DNA of 64,000 bases, from contig NZ_NPIB01000010.1 of assembly GCF_002849605.1 (NCBI RefSeq), positions 1 to 64,000 of the forward strand, written 5' to 3'. Shown here piece after piece: positions 1-8,813 of the stretch. The DNA comes from Photobacterium carnosum (GTDB lineage Bacteria; Pseudomonadota; Gammaproteobacteria; Enterobacterales; Vibrionaceae). Under the pieces are notes generated by a model. It made no database searches. It was given only the letters and a program-made list of their open reading frames with translations, and was not told the DNA's origin. Position 1 is the first letter of the stretch, and each line of letters starts with the position of its first letter. Both the position numbers and the translations under genes were made by a program.

Positions 1-559
1 AATCAAACGCAGATTCTGTTTCGCTAAACCGCAAGTTCATCAGTTTGCCGGTGGCATCATCAATGAAAACCAACAAACAACATTTGTCGCTGCGGCCTTC
101 AAACCAATCATGATGTGAACCATCTATCTGAATTAACTCACCATAACAATCGCGACGATAACGAGGTTGATAAATGCAAGGCTTACGTTTGAAATGCGGA
201 ACCCAAAGGCCATCAGCGATCATCCATTGACGTAAAGTTTCTAATCCGATCTTAATACTGTGGCGTTCAATCAGTTTTTCACGTGCCAATGTGGGTCCGA
301 AGTCTGCGTAATATTCGTGGATGAGATTTAAAATACGCAGCCTATGATTATCATCATAACGATGATTACTTGGCACACCGCGTAGTTGTGAAAGTAATCC
401 GCCAGCACCGAACTGAGTAAAGCGTTTTACTAATCGTGATACTTGACGACAACTCAAGTTAAGTCGACGGGCAGCTTCAACACCAGTAATTTGTTTATCA
501 CAAACATCTTGAATAACTTTGATTCGGCTTAATTCATTTTCAGTCATAGTGAGCAACAT
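1..559 (-). CDS. ISNCY-type transposase, C-terminal part beyond window
   Basis: The minus strand encodes an open frame from ATG at 559 (or the in-frame ATG at 547) to the window edge, about 186 residues. It starts with a helix-turn-helix segment (LSRIKVIQDVCDKQITGVEA, then RRLNLSCRQVSRLVKRF). It continues with the HYADFGPTLA-like stretch (HEYYADFGPTLAREKL) and the start of an integrase-type DDE core (ELIQIDGSHHDWFEGR, then LVFIDDATGKLMNLRF), which supplies the first two acidic residues. This domain order and wording fit ISNCY-family transposases. It catalyses movement of its own insertion sequence. The third acidic residue and the far IS end are outside the window, so activity cannot be judged. 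Confidence 0.85.
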   Translation of the reverse strand, partial: MLLTMTENELSRIKVIQDVCDKQITGVEAARRLNLSCRQVSRLVKRFTQFGAGGLLSQLRGVPSNHRYDDNHRLRILNLIHEYYADFGPTLAREKLIERHSIKIGLETLRQWMIADGLWVPHFKRKPCIYQPRYRRDCYGELIQIDGSHHDWFEGRSDKCCLLVFIDDATGKLMNLRFSETESAFD

Positions 560-600
560 TTATTGATTCCAGTTCATAGCAAAACCTATGATCTGAATAT

Positions 601-655
601 AGTTCAACATGACATTTCTAACGGGTTCAAACCGGACATTTCTAAATGGGACCTA
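601..655. mobile_element. Probable inside/right end of the ISNCY element, with tandem direct repeats
   Basis: Just upstream of the transposase start the decamer GACATTTCTA occurs twice, at 611-620 and 635-644, 24 bases apart. It is followed by AATGGGACC. Short repeated motifs at the termini are typical transposase binding sites of this IS group, so the element probably ends near 650. The exact tip and any target-site duplication cannot be fixed without the other end. Confidence 0.5.
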
Positions 656-910
656 CACCATCAGTGCGCATTATGTATATTATGTTAAATAGGATATCAA
701 GTAACGATATCCTTGTGTGGGATCCTATAAATCGCTCTTTCCATACTCCTCTCTTAACTTTTGCGTTATCAGATTAGTTAAGAATGCCTATTTAACAGTA
801 TTCTCGATTTACCATAAAATAGGCAATTAACACTAAATTAAAATACTTCCTACACATTACACATATTCATTTTGCTTGAGACTTAAATTTATCATTAATT
901 ACTTATAGAC
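656..910. other. Non-coding gap between the IS end and the nahK terminator
   Basis: AT-rich sequence with many stops in all frames. I see no gene, RNA or clear promoter here. It may be the normal flank of the kinase operon, separated from its former neighbour by the IS insertion. Confidence 0.4.
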
Positions 911-946
911 AAAAAAATGGACAGCTTTAATGGCTATCCATTTTTA
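911..946 (-). terminator. Intrinsic terminator of the nosP-nahK operon
   Basis: Inverted repeat AAATGGA(C)AGC / GCT(A)TCCATTT with a short loop and, on the minus strand, a run of T after the second arm. It lies directly downstream of the kinase stop codon. Confidence 0.7.
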
Positions 947-963
947 TCAACCTAACGCGAATA

Positions 964-3060
964 TTATAATTTATTCGTTGTTTCTTCCTTTAGGTTTTGA
1001 TATTTACTTAGTATTAAATCTAGTTCTTCAGGCTGTATTGGTTTAGCTAAAAAGCCATTCATACCAACTTGATGATAAAGAAATTGATCATCAAGCATTA
1101 CATTTGCTGTTAATGCCACTATTGGAGTGTTGATATTGAGCTTTCTTATCTGTTTAGTTGCTTCTAACCCATCTAAAATAGGCATTGATATGTCCATAAG
1201 CACTAAATCAAACAATTCGTGACACTGTAACAGTTTTAATATGGCTTCTTTACCATGGTTAGTTATCGTTACCTTGTGCCCACGTCGTTCTAGCATTAAT
1301 TTAGCAACGAGTTGATTTGTTGGGCTATCTTCTGCGAGTAATATATTAAGATAAAAATTTGATGGTATTATTTTTTCCTTTGCTAGATTTGGTTTTTGAT
1401 GAATTGCAGTAACTATTGGAAACGTTACTTTAAAACAACTACCAACATCCATCTTACTCTCGAGGCTAATATTACCATGCATTTTTTTGATCAATAATTC
1501 GCTAATAGTTAATCCTAACCCTGTGCCACCATACTTACGTGTAATGCTGCCATCAGCCTGATGGAATGGGTTGAAAAGATTATCTTGTGCATCCTTAGAA
1601 ATACCAATGCCCGTATCAAAGACAGACACTTCAATATTATTATCTATTTTATTCGCGACGATTTTAACTGAACCAATATCTGTAAACTTAATCGCATTAC
1701 CAATAAGGTTAAACATGATTTGAACAATTCGATTTTTATCAGAAAAAATATATTCTGGAATTGAATTATCCATATAACACTCTAATAGTATGCTTTTTTT
1801 ATCAGCTTCTGGTTGAAGCTGATTTTTTACTAGTGTAATGCTCTCTAAAAGGCTTATGTTACTATTAAATAATTCGAAACTACCTGATTCAATACGAGAT
1901 AAATCAAGGATGTCATTAATGATGGTCAAGAGTAAATGTGCTGATTGCTCCATTTGTCCCAACCATTGTTGTTGCTCATTCTCTAGGCCTGAAGAAGACA
2001 ACATATCCATAAAACCTAGTACGGCATTTAGTGGTGTGCGAATTTCATGGCTCATCATTGCGATAAATTGAGACTTTGCTTTGTTAGCTGCTTCGGCTTG
2101 TTGACGAGCTTGCTGTAAATCAAATAATCGTTTTTTTCTTACGCTTATATTTTTTACAGTACCGCGATAACCAAGCAATAAGCCATGTTTATTATAATAA
2201 GGTGTACCACTAAAACTGAGCCATTGTTCTTTTTTATCAATAACTAGATGCCACTCTAAATCTTCAAATGATTCGTTTTTTTGTAATTGTGAACAGAATT
2301 TTTGTTTAAAATCCTCATGACCATCAAAAAAATCTAAAATATTATTCTTATCTATTAAATGGTTAGCGATTTGAGATGCTGAAATATAACTAAACTTATA
2401 ATCGGTATCAATTTCCCAGAACCAGTCACCCACAGTACGAGCAAAGTCTTTAAACCGTTGTTGGCTATATGTTAATTCCTGAGTACGTACAGTAACTAAT
2501 GATTGTAATCGTTCTCGGTAGTCAATATCAATGATTGCACGTTCAAGTAATGGTCTGAATCTATTAAGAACACGACGGCAACTGGTTGTGAAATGTCCTT
2601 TTTCACAGCTCATTAAAATAATCATCGCATCGCCAGAACTGATTTTTACACCCGTAATTAAACTCGAATGACAAATATTTAACAAATCAGGACTTTTATT
2701 TTTAAATTCTTCAATATCTTTAGGTGAATATAAAGCGATACATTCACCATTTATACAGCGATTAAACGTACTACTGACTTGCCAATGATTAAAATCAAAT
2801 GTAGAAACAGTACTCATTAATACTTGTAAATCAGATGCTTCATCATCCCGAGTTAAAACGATTGCGTTATCAAAGGCAATGAATTTTCTTAATACTTCTA
2901 ATAAGCTATTAAAAACTTGACGCTTATTATTCGCGCCAGCCATTGCTGAAACACCTTCAAGGATCGCTGCATTTTCTATACGTAACTGACTTTCTCTTTC
3001 TTGTGTTCGCTGAAGATCTAACAATGTTTCTTGCAGTTTCTCTGCGTCAAAACCAATCAT
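964..3060 (-). CDS. nahK: Hybrid sensor histidine kinase paired with NosP (NahK/VpsV type)
   Basis: 698 residues, cytoplasmic (no membrane segments). Residues 1-185 form a GAF-like/helical input region. About 200-310 is a PAS domain (GDWFWEIDTDYKFSYIS) followed by a PAC segment and a coiled coil. The HisKA phospho-histidine is H338 (MMSHEIRTPLN), the HATPase domain has N-, G1- and G2-boxes (GIGISKD, GGTGLGLTIS), and the C-terminal receiver has phospho-acceptor D623 (LVLMDISMP). The gene follows the FIST gene by four bases, with its ribosome site inside the upstream stop region. That arrangement is the known NosP-NahK operon, in which the heme-NO state of NosP controls kinase activity and, through a phosphorelay, biofilm / c-di-GMP output. 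The pairing is strong; the downstream partner is not visible here. Confidence 0.88.
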   Translation of the reverse strand: MIGFDAEKLQETLLDLQRTQERESQLRIENAAILEGVSAMAGANNKRQVFNSLLEVLRKFIAFDNAIVLTRDDEASDLQVLMSTVSTFDFNHWQVSSTFNRCINGECIALYSPKDIEEFKNKSPDLLNICHSSLITGVKISSGDAMIILMSCEKGHFTTSCRRVLNRFRPLLERAIIDIDYRERLQSLVTVRTQELTYSQQRFKDFARTVGDWFWEIDTDYKFSYISASQIANHLIDKNNILDFFDGHEDFKQKFCSQLQKNESFEDLEWHLVIDKKEQWLSFSGTPYYNKHGLLLGYRGTVKNISVRKKRLFDLQQARQQAEAANKAKSQFIAMMSHEIRTPLNAVLGFMDMLSSSGLENEQQQWLGQMEQSAHLLLTIINDILDLSRIESGSFELFNSNISLLESITLVKNQLQPEADKKSILLECYMDNSIPEYIFSDKNRIVQIMFNLIGNAIKFTDIGSVKIVANKIDNNIEVSVFDTGIGISKDAQDNLFNPFHQADGSITRKYGGTGLGLTISELLIKKMHGNISLESKMDVGSCFKVTFPIVTAIHQKPNLAKEKIIPSNFYLNILLAEDSPTNQLVAKLMLERRGHKVTITNHGKEAILKLLQCHELFDLVLMDISMPILDGLEATKQIRKLNINTPIVALTANVMLDDQFLYHQVGMNGFLAKPIQPEELDLILSKYQNLKEETTNKL

Positions 3061-3064
3061 TCAA

Positions 3065-4234
3065 TTAGTCCCTATGAAAAACAACAGCAGAAATCATCAA
3101 ATTTCCATGAGCATTTTCACCCGTAATAAATTGCCCTTGTTCACCAAAAGTGAAGGGACAAACAAAGGGTTTATTATGCATTGCTATATTTACAAATGAT
3201 GCGACTTCTTTCATTCGCTTTTGAACTTTAAGCATACAGCCCGCGCAATAGATTGTTATCCCTCCAATTGGATTTAATTTAGTTCCATTTGTTGCAGTAA
3301 TAACACGTCCAGCCCTGGTTATTAAACGCTCATCGGTGCCCGACATAAAATATAAACGCTCCCCTTCAATAATTGAGGCAAACATTTTTAATCCATTAGT
3401 TTGAGTGACCATTAAAGGATGCGCTAATTTAAAATATGGTAAATCATGAATAGTCCCAACCAAACGGCCTAGAGGATTTAAGCTACTTTCATTAATAATA
3501 CTGCTATTTGTTTCAAACTTTTGTTTTATCCATTTTTGATAGACATCAGCTGCAGGTTCATGATCTAGTTCAATAAGTTCACGACCACGGACTTTTGTCG
3601 CAATAGCTGAATGTGCCGTTGCTGCATAACCAGAATGGAAGGAAAAACTCACCTCACAGTTTGGATAAAAAACAGCAATACCTATACCCTTTTGTGTTTG
3701 TTGTTCTTGGTTAAATATTTGCCATTTACCCTGAACATTATCATCAGCAGCACTACCACCAATGATTGCAATATTTTTCCCAACAACATCTTCTATACCT
3801 CGAATGACTTCTTCTTCATTACCAGGTGTTGCATGAAGTAATATTAATGTTGGTGATTCACCAAGGCGTCCACTATTATTAATTGCTTTTAGAATAGCTT
3901 GTCGGGCAATATTAAAAATAGATCCATTAGAAGAAACAATAGATGTTCCATAAGCGCCAGATATATCATTGATAGCCCAAAGAGCAATTCCTTGTCCATT
4001 AATATACCCATCTTCTGTCATGAATCCCTGACAAGATGAACATGCAAGAAATCGTGTATCTGGATAGCGTTTGGTTAATACTGATTGTAAAATATCGTAA
4101 TTATAATCTTCCGAAAAATACAACAATAATAATGAAGGCGGTGCTATCTTTTCATCCAATATATTGATTGCGTCAACTATTGCATCATAAGAATCATCTA
4201 ATACTGAAAAGCTTGTTGCAATATCCATAGCCAT
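3065..4234 (-). CDS. nosP: FIST-domain protein, NosP-type nitric-oxide sensor
   Basis: 389 residues with the FIST_N plus FIST_C architecture: an N-terminal sandwich with LLLYFSEDYNYDILQ and LACSSCQGFMTEDGY, a glycine-rich core (AIIGGSAADDNVQGKWQIF) and a C-terminal half ending YCAGCMLKVQKRM ... GEQGQFI. FIST proteins encoded next to hybrid kinases are NosP sensors that bind heme and respond to nitric oxide, and the gene directly precedes the kinase at 964-3060. It is soluble and cytoplasmic. The heme ligand cannot be assigned from sequence alone. In Vibrio cholerae the equivalent pair sits beside the cbb3 oxidase operon, and remnants of that operon lie just beyond the next gene here. Confidence 0.85.
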   Translation of the reverse strand: MAMDIATSFSVLDDSYDAIVDAINILDEKIAPPSLLLLYFSEDYNYDILQSVLTKRYPDTRFLACSSCQGFMTEDGYINGQGIALWAINDISGAYGTSIVSSNGSIFNIARQAILKAINNSGRLGESPTLILLHATPGNEEEVIRGIEDVVGKNIAIIGGSAADDNVQGKWQIFNQEQQTQKGIGIAVFYPNCEVSFSFHSGYAATAHSAIATKVRGRELIELDHEPAADVYQKWIKQKFETNSSIINESSLNPLGRLVGTIHDLPYFKLAHPLMVTQTNGLKMFASIIEGERLYFMSGTDERLITRAGRVITATNGTKLNPIGGITIYCAGCMLKVQKRMKEVASFVNIAMHNKPFVCPFTFGEQGQFITGENAHGNLMISAVVFHRD

Positions 4235-4666
4235 ATCTTTTTATATTTTTCCTTATCATAATCATTTTTCCGAATACAATCAGTAGGCAAATCATTTTTA
4301 TTTGTTATTTTTCCCCTTATCATTAATAATTAACCTGTTATCTCCTATCATAGTACAGTTAATAGACTCATCGAGTGTTATTTTACATTCAATTGTTCAA
4401 AATGTTATCTTGATTACAACTAACACTAGCAGTATTGAAAATATTTACACTTGAAAATATTAAGTAATCGCCATTGATATTAATGCAATACATCAACTTA
4501 TTGCTGACAAGTCTAAAGTACATTTTTGACCAGTAGATATTGCTAATAAAAATAACAATCATGTTTATTATAAATGATGTTATTGCACTCAAGTAGAATT
4601 TATTACAGGATGGATTTTAGGGATTGATGGCAGAGTGCCAAGAAAAATAAAATAACATCGTTTATT
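4235..4666. other. AT-rich intergenic region
   Basis: About 430 bases between nosP and the upstream small gene. A 67-codon frame at 4389-4592 on the minus strand shows no recognisable domain and is rich in I, N and S as random AT-rich sequence is. I do not call it a gene. The region probably carries the nosP promoter and the end of the upstream gene's transcript. Confidence 0.4.
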
Positions 4667-5104
4667 TTATTTAGTAACGGTAAATTCAGATGAATAGATA
4701 TTCTGGTTAATTTTAATATCAATGTTCCATGTCATCTTATTATGAGTAGATTGAGGAACGGTAAACTTCCCAACCCAACCATCTTTTTGTTGCGTAAATA
4801 TAATAGGCAAGATACCCATATTCATAGTGACACCACTAACGCTTGCACTTGGATTAATATCAACTGGGTTAATATATAATTCTACTAATGTATTTGCTTG
4901 TGGTTTTGTTTGAGATAAACTTACTATTATCTTCTTATTATTAATATTAAAGAAACAATTACCTGTATTTAAATTACAGACACTTCTTTGTACTGTAGTC
5001 TTTGACTTATATGTCACTGTTCTCCAAACAAAAGCACTAATCAAAATAATCATTAAAATAATAATTTGAATTAATCGTCCTCGAGTTAATTTTTGTGCTG
5101 CCAT
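4667..5104 (-). CDS. Membrane-anchored periplasmic protein of unknown function
   Basis: 145 residues. A basic start (MAAQKLTRGR) precedes one hydrophobic helix at about 11-28, then a periplasmic domain with two cysteines (VCNLNTGNCFF) and a beta-rich C-terminus containing MNMGILP and GWVGKFTVP. The MxMG...GW.G.F..P pattern resembles small YtkA/FixH-like periplasmic domains, but I cannot name a family with certainty. It is transcribed toward nosP and away from the cbb3-oxidase remnants. In related Vibrionaceae a small gene in this position separates nosP from ccoN, so it may be an oxidase-linked accessory that outlived the oxidase. Confidence 0.6.
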   Translation of the reverse strand: MAAQKLTRGRLIQIIILMIILISAFVWRTVTYKSKTTVQRSVCNLNTGNCFFNINNKKIIVSLSQTKPQANTLVELYINPVDINPSASVSGVTMNMGILPIIFTQQKDGWVGKFTVPQSTHNKMTWNIDIKINQNIYSSEFTVTK

Positions 5105-5341
5105 TTTGTATTTATTCCTTTTTATTCTTTTGGAGAAATGCTTGAACTAAAAATATGCCACATCTGATATTAACAACTAATCTTATAAGACGCTGATATT
5201 TTTCTTATTTAATTACATAGGTATAATAATAAATGATATTAACTAGTATAACATTACCAATGATTAAAGGTTATTATCATTGTAGTGAACCCATACCTAT
5301 AAACCTCACTTTATCATAAAGACTCAAGGTGAAATATTAAA

Positions 5342-5823
5342 GCTTTAACAATAGATATGGATATTCCTGCTTCTATTGTTTTGTTGTTTATTTATAGTAC
5401 AAGCATATATGCTACGTTTACTAAACAAGCCGAAGTATATTTGGAATCAATCTTTGAGTTTACAATCCCTCATCATTGGTCGATTTTTAGAAATGGATAC
5501 TCATCGACATGTAGTAGTTATGAGCGCTAATTTATTAAAACTTGTCCCAACAATGCCACTCTTACGTTTGATAAACAGATTATAACTAGATCATCAAAAA
5601 GTGACATTGTCACTGTTTTACAAAAAAATATCTACCGGCTGATGGGCGTTCTTATTAAAGGATTAACCACTATAGACGAATCAATGTTAACCGGTGAATT
5701 CTAAATGTTAGGATATTATCATGTGTTAGAAATAATGCACAAAGTGAATTATGTCATTGTTGTTCCCTATATTATAGTTATAGGAGTGCCAGCAAAATCA
5801 ATTATTTTGTATCAAATTATTTA
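5342..5823 (+). pseudogene. ccoI: ccoI remnant (cbb3 oxidase copper P-type ATPase), frameshifted and internally deleted
   Basis: Four short blocks in different frames match CcoI in order. From 5342: ALTIDMDIPASIVLLF with ...TKQAEVYLESIFEFT. Then, in another frame near 5470-5545: IGRFLEMDTHR and ANLLKLVPTM. Near 5631-5704: YLPADG, then after a frame change GLTTIDESMLTGEF. Finally 5764-5823: PYIIVIGVPAKSII, matching the last transmembrane helix region. The ATPase core with the DKTGT phosphorylation site, which should lie between the last two blocks, is absent, implying an internal deletion of several hundred bases. Intact CcoI exports copper for cbb3 oxidase assembly; this copy cannot work. Confidence 0.85.
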
Positions 5824-5853
5824 AGATTATTTAAATAAATGGCAAATATTTAC

Positions 5854-6020
5854 ATGTTAATGCCTCTTTAACTCTTATTTTTATCTTACTATTACTGTTT
5901 TTTATGGGCTGTACTGAGTAATAAATTTAAGAATTTAGATTATCAAGGTCACAATATTTTGCTTGATGATGGTAGAAGAAAGCCTCAAAACCCACCTCAA
6001 AACACGATAAAAGATAAGGT
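5854..6020 (+). pseudogene. ccoS: ccoS remnant (cbb3 oxidase assembly protein), frameshifted
   Basis: A start at 5854 or 5860 leads into hydrophobic sequence (TLIFILLLLLF in one frame). At 5902 the reading moves to another frame that gives LWAVLSNKFKNLDYQGHNI followed by LLDDG. The W-A-V-x-S-x-x-F-x-x-L-D-x-x-G pattern is diagnostic of the small single-helix protein CcoS. An early stop plus a frame change mean that no full protein can be made. It lies immediately after the ccoI remnant, as in intact cco clusters. Confidence 0.82.
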
Positions 6021-6049
6021 TATATTGCTAACATCTGCTCATAATCGAA

Positions 6050-6570
6050 CTGATTTTTTTAACAACATTGCTTAACCAGTGCTGGTTATTGTATTAGTCT
6101 ACACAGTAGCATTGCTGCAGTTGTTACAATAGGAATGCTAAATAAGCGGTAATATTATTAGGTGTATTTATTATCTTACAACATAAGTAGAATAATTTTT
6201 CACATGATGGCATGCTTATTATAAGTCCCATTTTTTAAGTTACCACATTAAGCTAGTCAAATAATTCATTGATTTTAATGCAAATTTTTACTTATCTGAT
6301 GACAATTATCTTAGGGTTATACATTGAAAAATGGTGGGTATGCCTTACTTAGATTGAACGTATTGGACATCTATTATGGTATTTTATTTTTTATAACCAA
6401 ATATTCCTTACCCTTATCCTACCCGTTTAAAACAATCCCTTGGGGGTGATTAGGTCTATTTTATTTTCATATGGGTTGCCATTTATAGAGATGCTATAGA
6501 TGAAGTGATAATCATGTTTGCTCTTTGTCGAGGAATATTACCCATTAAGTTAGCAATTAGATCTATAGTC
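6050..6570 (+). pseudogene. TauE/SafE-family (cco-linked) membrane protein remnant
   Basis: Pieces of the multi-spanning TauE/SafE-like protein that follows ccoS in Vibrionaceae are legible: SAGYCISLHSSIAAVVTIG at 6078 (the usual GAGHCxGMCGG motif, already mutated), IILGLYIEKWW near 6311, IERIGHLLWYF after an in-frame stop near 6350, and IMFALCRGILPIKLAI near 6511. Stops and frame changes separate them. The order matches the intact gene, which sits between ccoS and fnr. In intact clusters the protein is thought to aid cytochrome oxidase / metal maturation. Confidence 0.75.
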
Positions 6571-6723
6571 GATAAACTAAAATTTTCATTAAATATACTG
6601 ATATCAAGCGAATAAATGGATTTTTTATCATCATTTATAGAGCCCATACTGGTTATATTGCAATCAATCAAATATGGTAAGGTTTTTAATACTCGTAATA
6701 TTGCTTCATAATATGTTAAAATA

Positions 6724-6737
6724 TTGACCTACATCAA
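6724..6737 (+). promoter_or_regulatory. FNR box upstream of fnr
   Basis: TTGACCTACATCAA matches the FNR consensus TTGAT-N4-ATCAA at nine of ten defined bases. It is centred about 25 bases before the fnr start codon, so it probably lies at or just downstream of the promoter. That position would fit negative autoregulation. Confidence 0.7.
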
Positions 6738-6754
6738 ATTGGTTAGACAGGCAT

Positions 6755-7510
6755 ATGATCTCAGACAAATTTACTACAAAACGTATTCAATCAGGTGGAT
6801 GTGCTATTCACTGTCAAGATTGCAGTATTAGCCAGCTATGTATTCCATTCACTTTGAATGAATCTGAGTTAGATCAACTGGATCAAATCATCGAACGTAA
6901 AAAGCCAATCCAGAAAGGTCAAGAATTATTCAAAGCAGGAGATGAACTGAAATCATTGTATGCTATTCGTTCAGGTACAATTAAAAGTTATACCATTACA
7001 GAGCAAGGTGATGAGCAGATCACTGCATTTCATTTAGCTGGTGATTTGGTTGGATTTGATGCTATTAATGAAATGCAACACCCTAGTTTTGCACAATCAC
7101 TAGAAACATCAATGGTATGTGAAATACCTTTTGAAATTCTTGATGATTTAGCAGGTAAAATGCCGAAGCTTCGCCAACAAATCATGCGACTAATGAGCAG
7201 TGAAATTAAAGGCGATCAAGAAATGATTTTATTGTTGTCTAAGAAAAATGCTGAAGAACGTTTAGCTGCTTTTCTTTACAACTTATCATTACGTTTTTCT
7301 CAACGTGGCTTTTCACCTCGCGAATTTCGCTTAACAATGACACGTGGTGATATTGGTAACTACTTAGGCTTAACTGTCGAAACAATCAGTCGTTTATTAG
7401 GTCGTTTCCAAAAGTCTGAAATGTTAAGTGTTAAAGGTAAATATATTACAATATTAGATCATGATGAATTAGCAAAGCTTGCTGGTGTAAGTAAGAATAA
7501 TAATTTATAA
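6755..7510 (+). CDS. fnr: FNR, oxygen-responsive transcriptional regulator
   Basis: 251 residues, full length. The N-terminal iron-sulfur ligands are present at C20, C23 and C29, with the fourth cysteine in SMVCEIPF. There is a cyclic-nucleotide-binding-like beta roll, a long dimerisation helix, and a CRP-type helix-turn-helix ([21 protein letters not shown]) with the FNR specificity residues E..SR. Under anoxia the [4Fe-4S] dimer binds TTGAT-N4-ATCAA sites. The following uspE is a typical neighbour. Upstream, the cbb3 oxidase accessory genes that normally precede fnr are degraded. Confidence 0.97.
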   Translation: MISDKFTTKRIQSGGCAIHCQDCSISQLCIPFTLNESELDQLDQIIERKKPIQKGQELFKAGDELKSLYAIRSGTIKSYTITEQGDEQITAFHLAGDLVGFDAINEMQHPSFAQSLETSMVCEIPFEILDDLAGKMPKLRQQIMRLMSSEIKGDQEMILLLSKKNAEERLAAFLYNLSLRFSQRGFSPREFRLTMTRGDIGNYLGLTVETISRLLGRFQKSEMLSVKGKYITILDHDELAKLAGVSKNNNL

Positions 7511-7542
7511 GTCTATAATATCCTACCTAACCTCTTTATAAG

Positions 7543-7567
7543 CAGGTACTTTTTAGTACCTGTTTTT
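7543..7567 (+). terminator. fnr terminator
   Basis: CAGGTACT / AGTACCTG hairpin followed by TTTTTG, 33 bases after the fnr stop. Confidence 0.8.
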
Positions 7568-7781
7568 GTATCTACATATAATATAGATAACCGTTTATTA
7601 TCCCATTTTTACATTTTATTTCTCAAACTACTCCCCATCTTGATTACTTTAGAGTACAGTAAATAATATGTTATTTTTTTAATCACTTGATTTAAAAGTG
7701 TATCTGATAAATACAACGGTAAATGTGTTTTTTTGTTCTTATTCATTAAGAAAAGAGATTATGCCGTAGGGAGACATTATT

Positions 7782-8729
7782 ATGCAAAAATATAAAAACA
7801 TACTTGTTGTCGCAGATCCTGAACGAGAACAACAACCTGCAATATCTCGTGCTATTCATTTAGCAAAAGCTTGTAATGATGTAAAGATTATTGTTTTCCT
7901 CGCCATTTATGATTTTTCTTATGAAATGACATCAATGCTTTCTTCTGATGAACGTGACGCAATGCGTCGTGGTGTCGTTATGCAACGAGAAGAATGGCTA
8001 AAAGAAATCATACAACCACACATAGACCAAGGCATTAATATCGAAATTAAAGTCGTATGGCACAACCGTCCTTACGAGTCCATTATTGCCGATGTTTTCA
8101 GTCAAGAGATTGATCTACTAATTAAAGCAACACATGAACATCCAAAATTGGGATCTGTTATCTTTACACCAACAGATTGGCATTTATTACGAAAATGTCC
8201 AATTCCTGTATTATTGGTAAAAGGCGAAAACTGGCCAACCAATGGTAATGTTATCGCTTGTGTGAATTTATCAGCAGAAGATGAAACACATGAAGATCTT
8301 AATGACAAGATAGTAAAAGAAGCGATTGCCTTCTCATCGATTACTCATGCTAATGTTAATTTAGTTAATGCTTATCCTGCTACCCCTGTTAACATTACCA
8401 TTGAATTACCAGAGTTTGATCCTGCTTCATATACAGATGCTGTTCGTGGTCATCATCTAATGACAATGAAAGCTTTACGCCAAAAGTATGCTATTGACGA
8501 AGAACAAACCTATGTTATAGAAGGTTTGGCTGAAGATGTAATTCCACAAGTTGCAGATAAAATCAATGCAGAGCTTGTGATCCTTGGTACGACAGGACGT
8601 ACGGGATTATCAGCTGTATTTATTGGTAACACTGCAGAAAATACAATCGATAGTCTAAATTGTGATTTACTGGCTTTAAAACCTGATGGTTATATTAGTC
8701 CATTAGCGCCAACGTCTATTGATGAGTAA
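7782..8729 (+). CDS. uspE: Universal stress protein E
   Basis: 315 residues made of two tandem Usp domains (about 1-150 and 160-310). The second ends with the nucleotide-binding-like motif GTTGRTGLSAVFIGNTAENT. Tandem-Usp length and position directly after fnr identify UspE, a cytoplasmic stress protein linked in E. coli to motility, adhesion and oxidative or DNA-damage survival. A purine-rich ribosome site (AGGGAG) precedes the ATG. The 270-base gap to fnr contains the fnr terminator, so uspE has its own promoter. Confidence 0.95.
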   Translation: MQKYKNILVVADPEREQQPAISRAIHLAKACNDVKIIVFLAIYDFSYEMTSMLSSDERDAMRRGVVMQREEWLKEIIQPHIDQGINIEIKVVWHNRPYESIIADVFSQEIDLLIKATHEHPKLGSVIFTPTDWHLLRKCPIPVLLVKGENWPTNGNVIACVNLSAEDETHEDLNDKIVKEAIAFSSITHANVNLVNAYPATPVNITIELPEFDPASYTDAVRGHHLMTMKALRQKYAIDEEQTYVIEGLAEDVIPQVADKINAELVILGTTGRTGLSAVFIGNTAENTIDSLNCDLLALKPDGYISPLAPTSIDE

Positions 8730-8746
8730 AGGCGACTATCAATAAC

Positions 8747-8786
8747 AAAACGGCACCGACTCAATGAAGAGTAAGGTGCCATTTTT
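8747..8786 (+). terminator. uspE terminator (bidirectional with ttcA)
   Basis: GGCACC (8752-8757) pairs with GGTGCC (8775-8780), flanked by A-run and T-run, between convergent uspE and ttcA. Confidence 0.75.
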
Positions 8787-8813
8787 ACTGACTTTTTTTG
8801 CCACTAACGGTAA

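Noticed and set aside
4389-4592. 67-codon minus-strand frame in the nosP upstream region
   Set aside because: No domain, no ribosome site of note, and composition like random AT-rich DNA.
5376-5585. Apparent 69-codon gene on the plus strand
   Set aside because: It is one frame of the broken ccoI remnant (contains IGRFLEM and ANLLKLVP), not a real small gene.
6483-6671. 62-codon minus-strand frame
   Set aside because: It overlaps the TauE/SafE-like remnant, which reads on the opposite strand.
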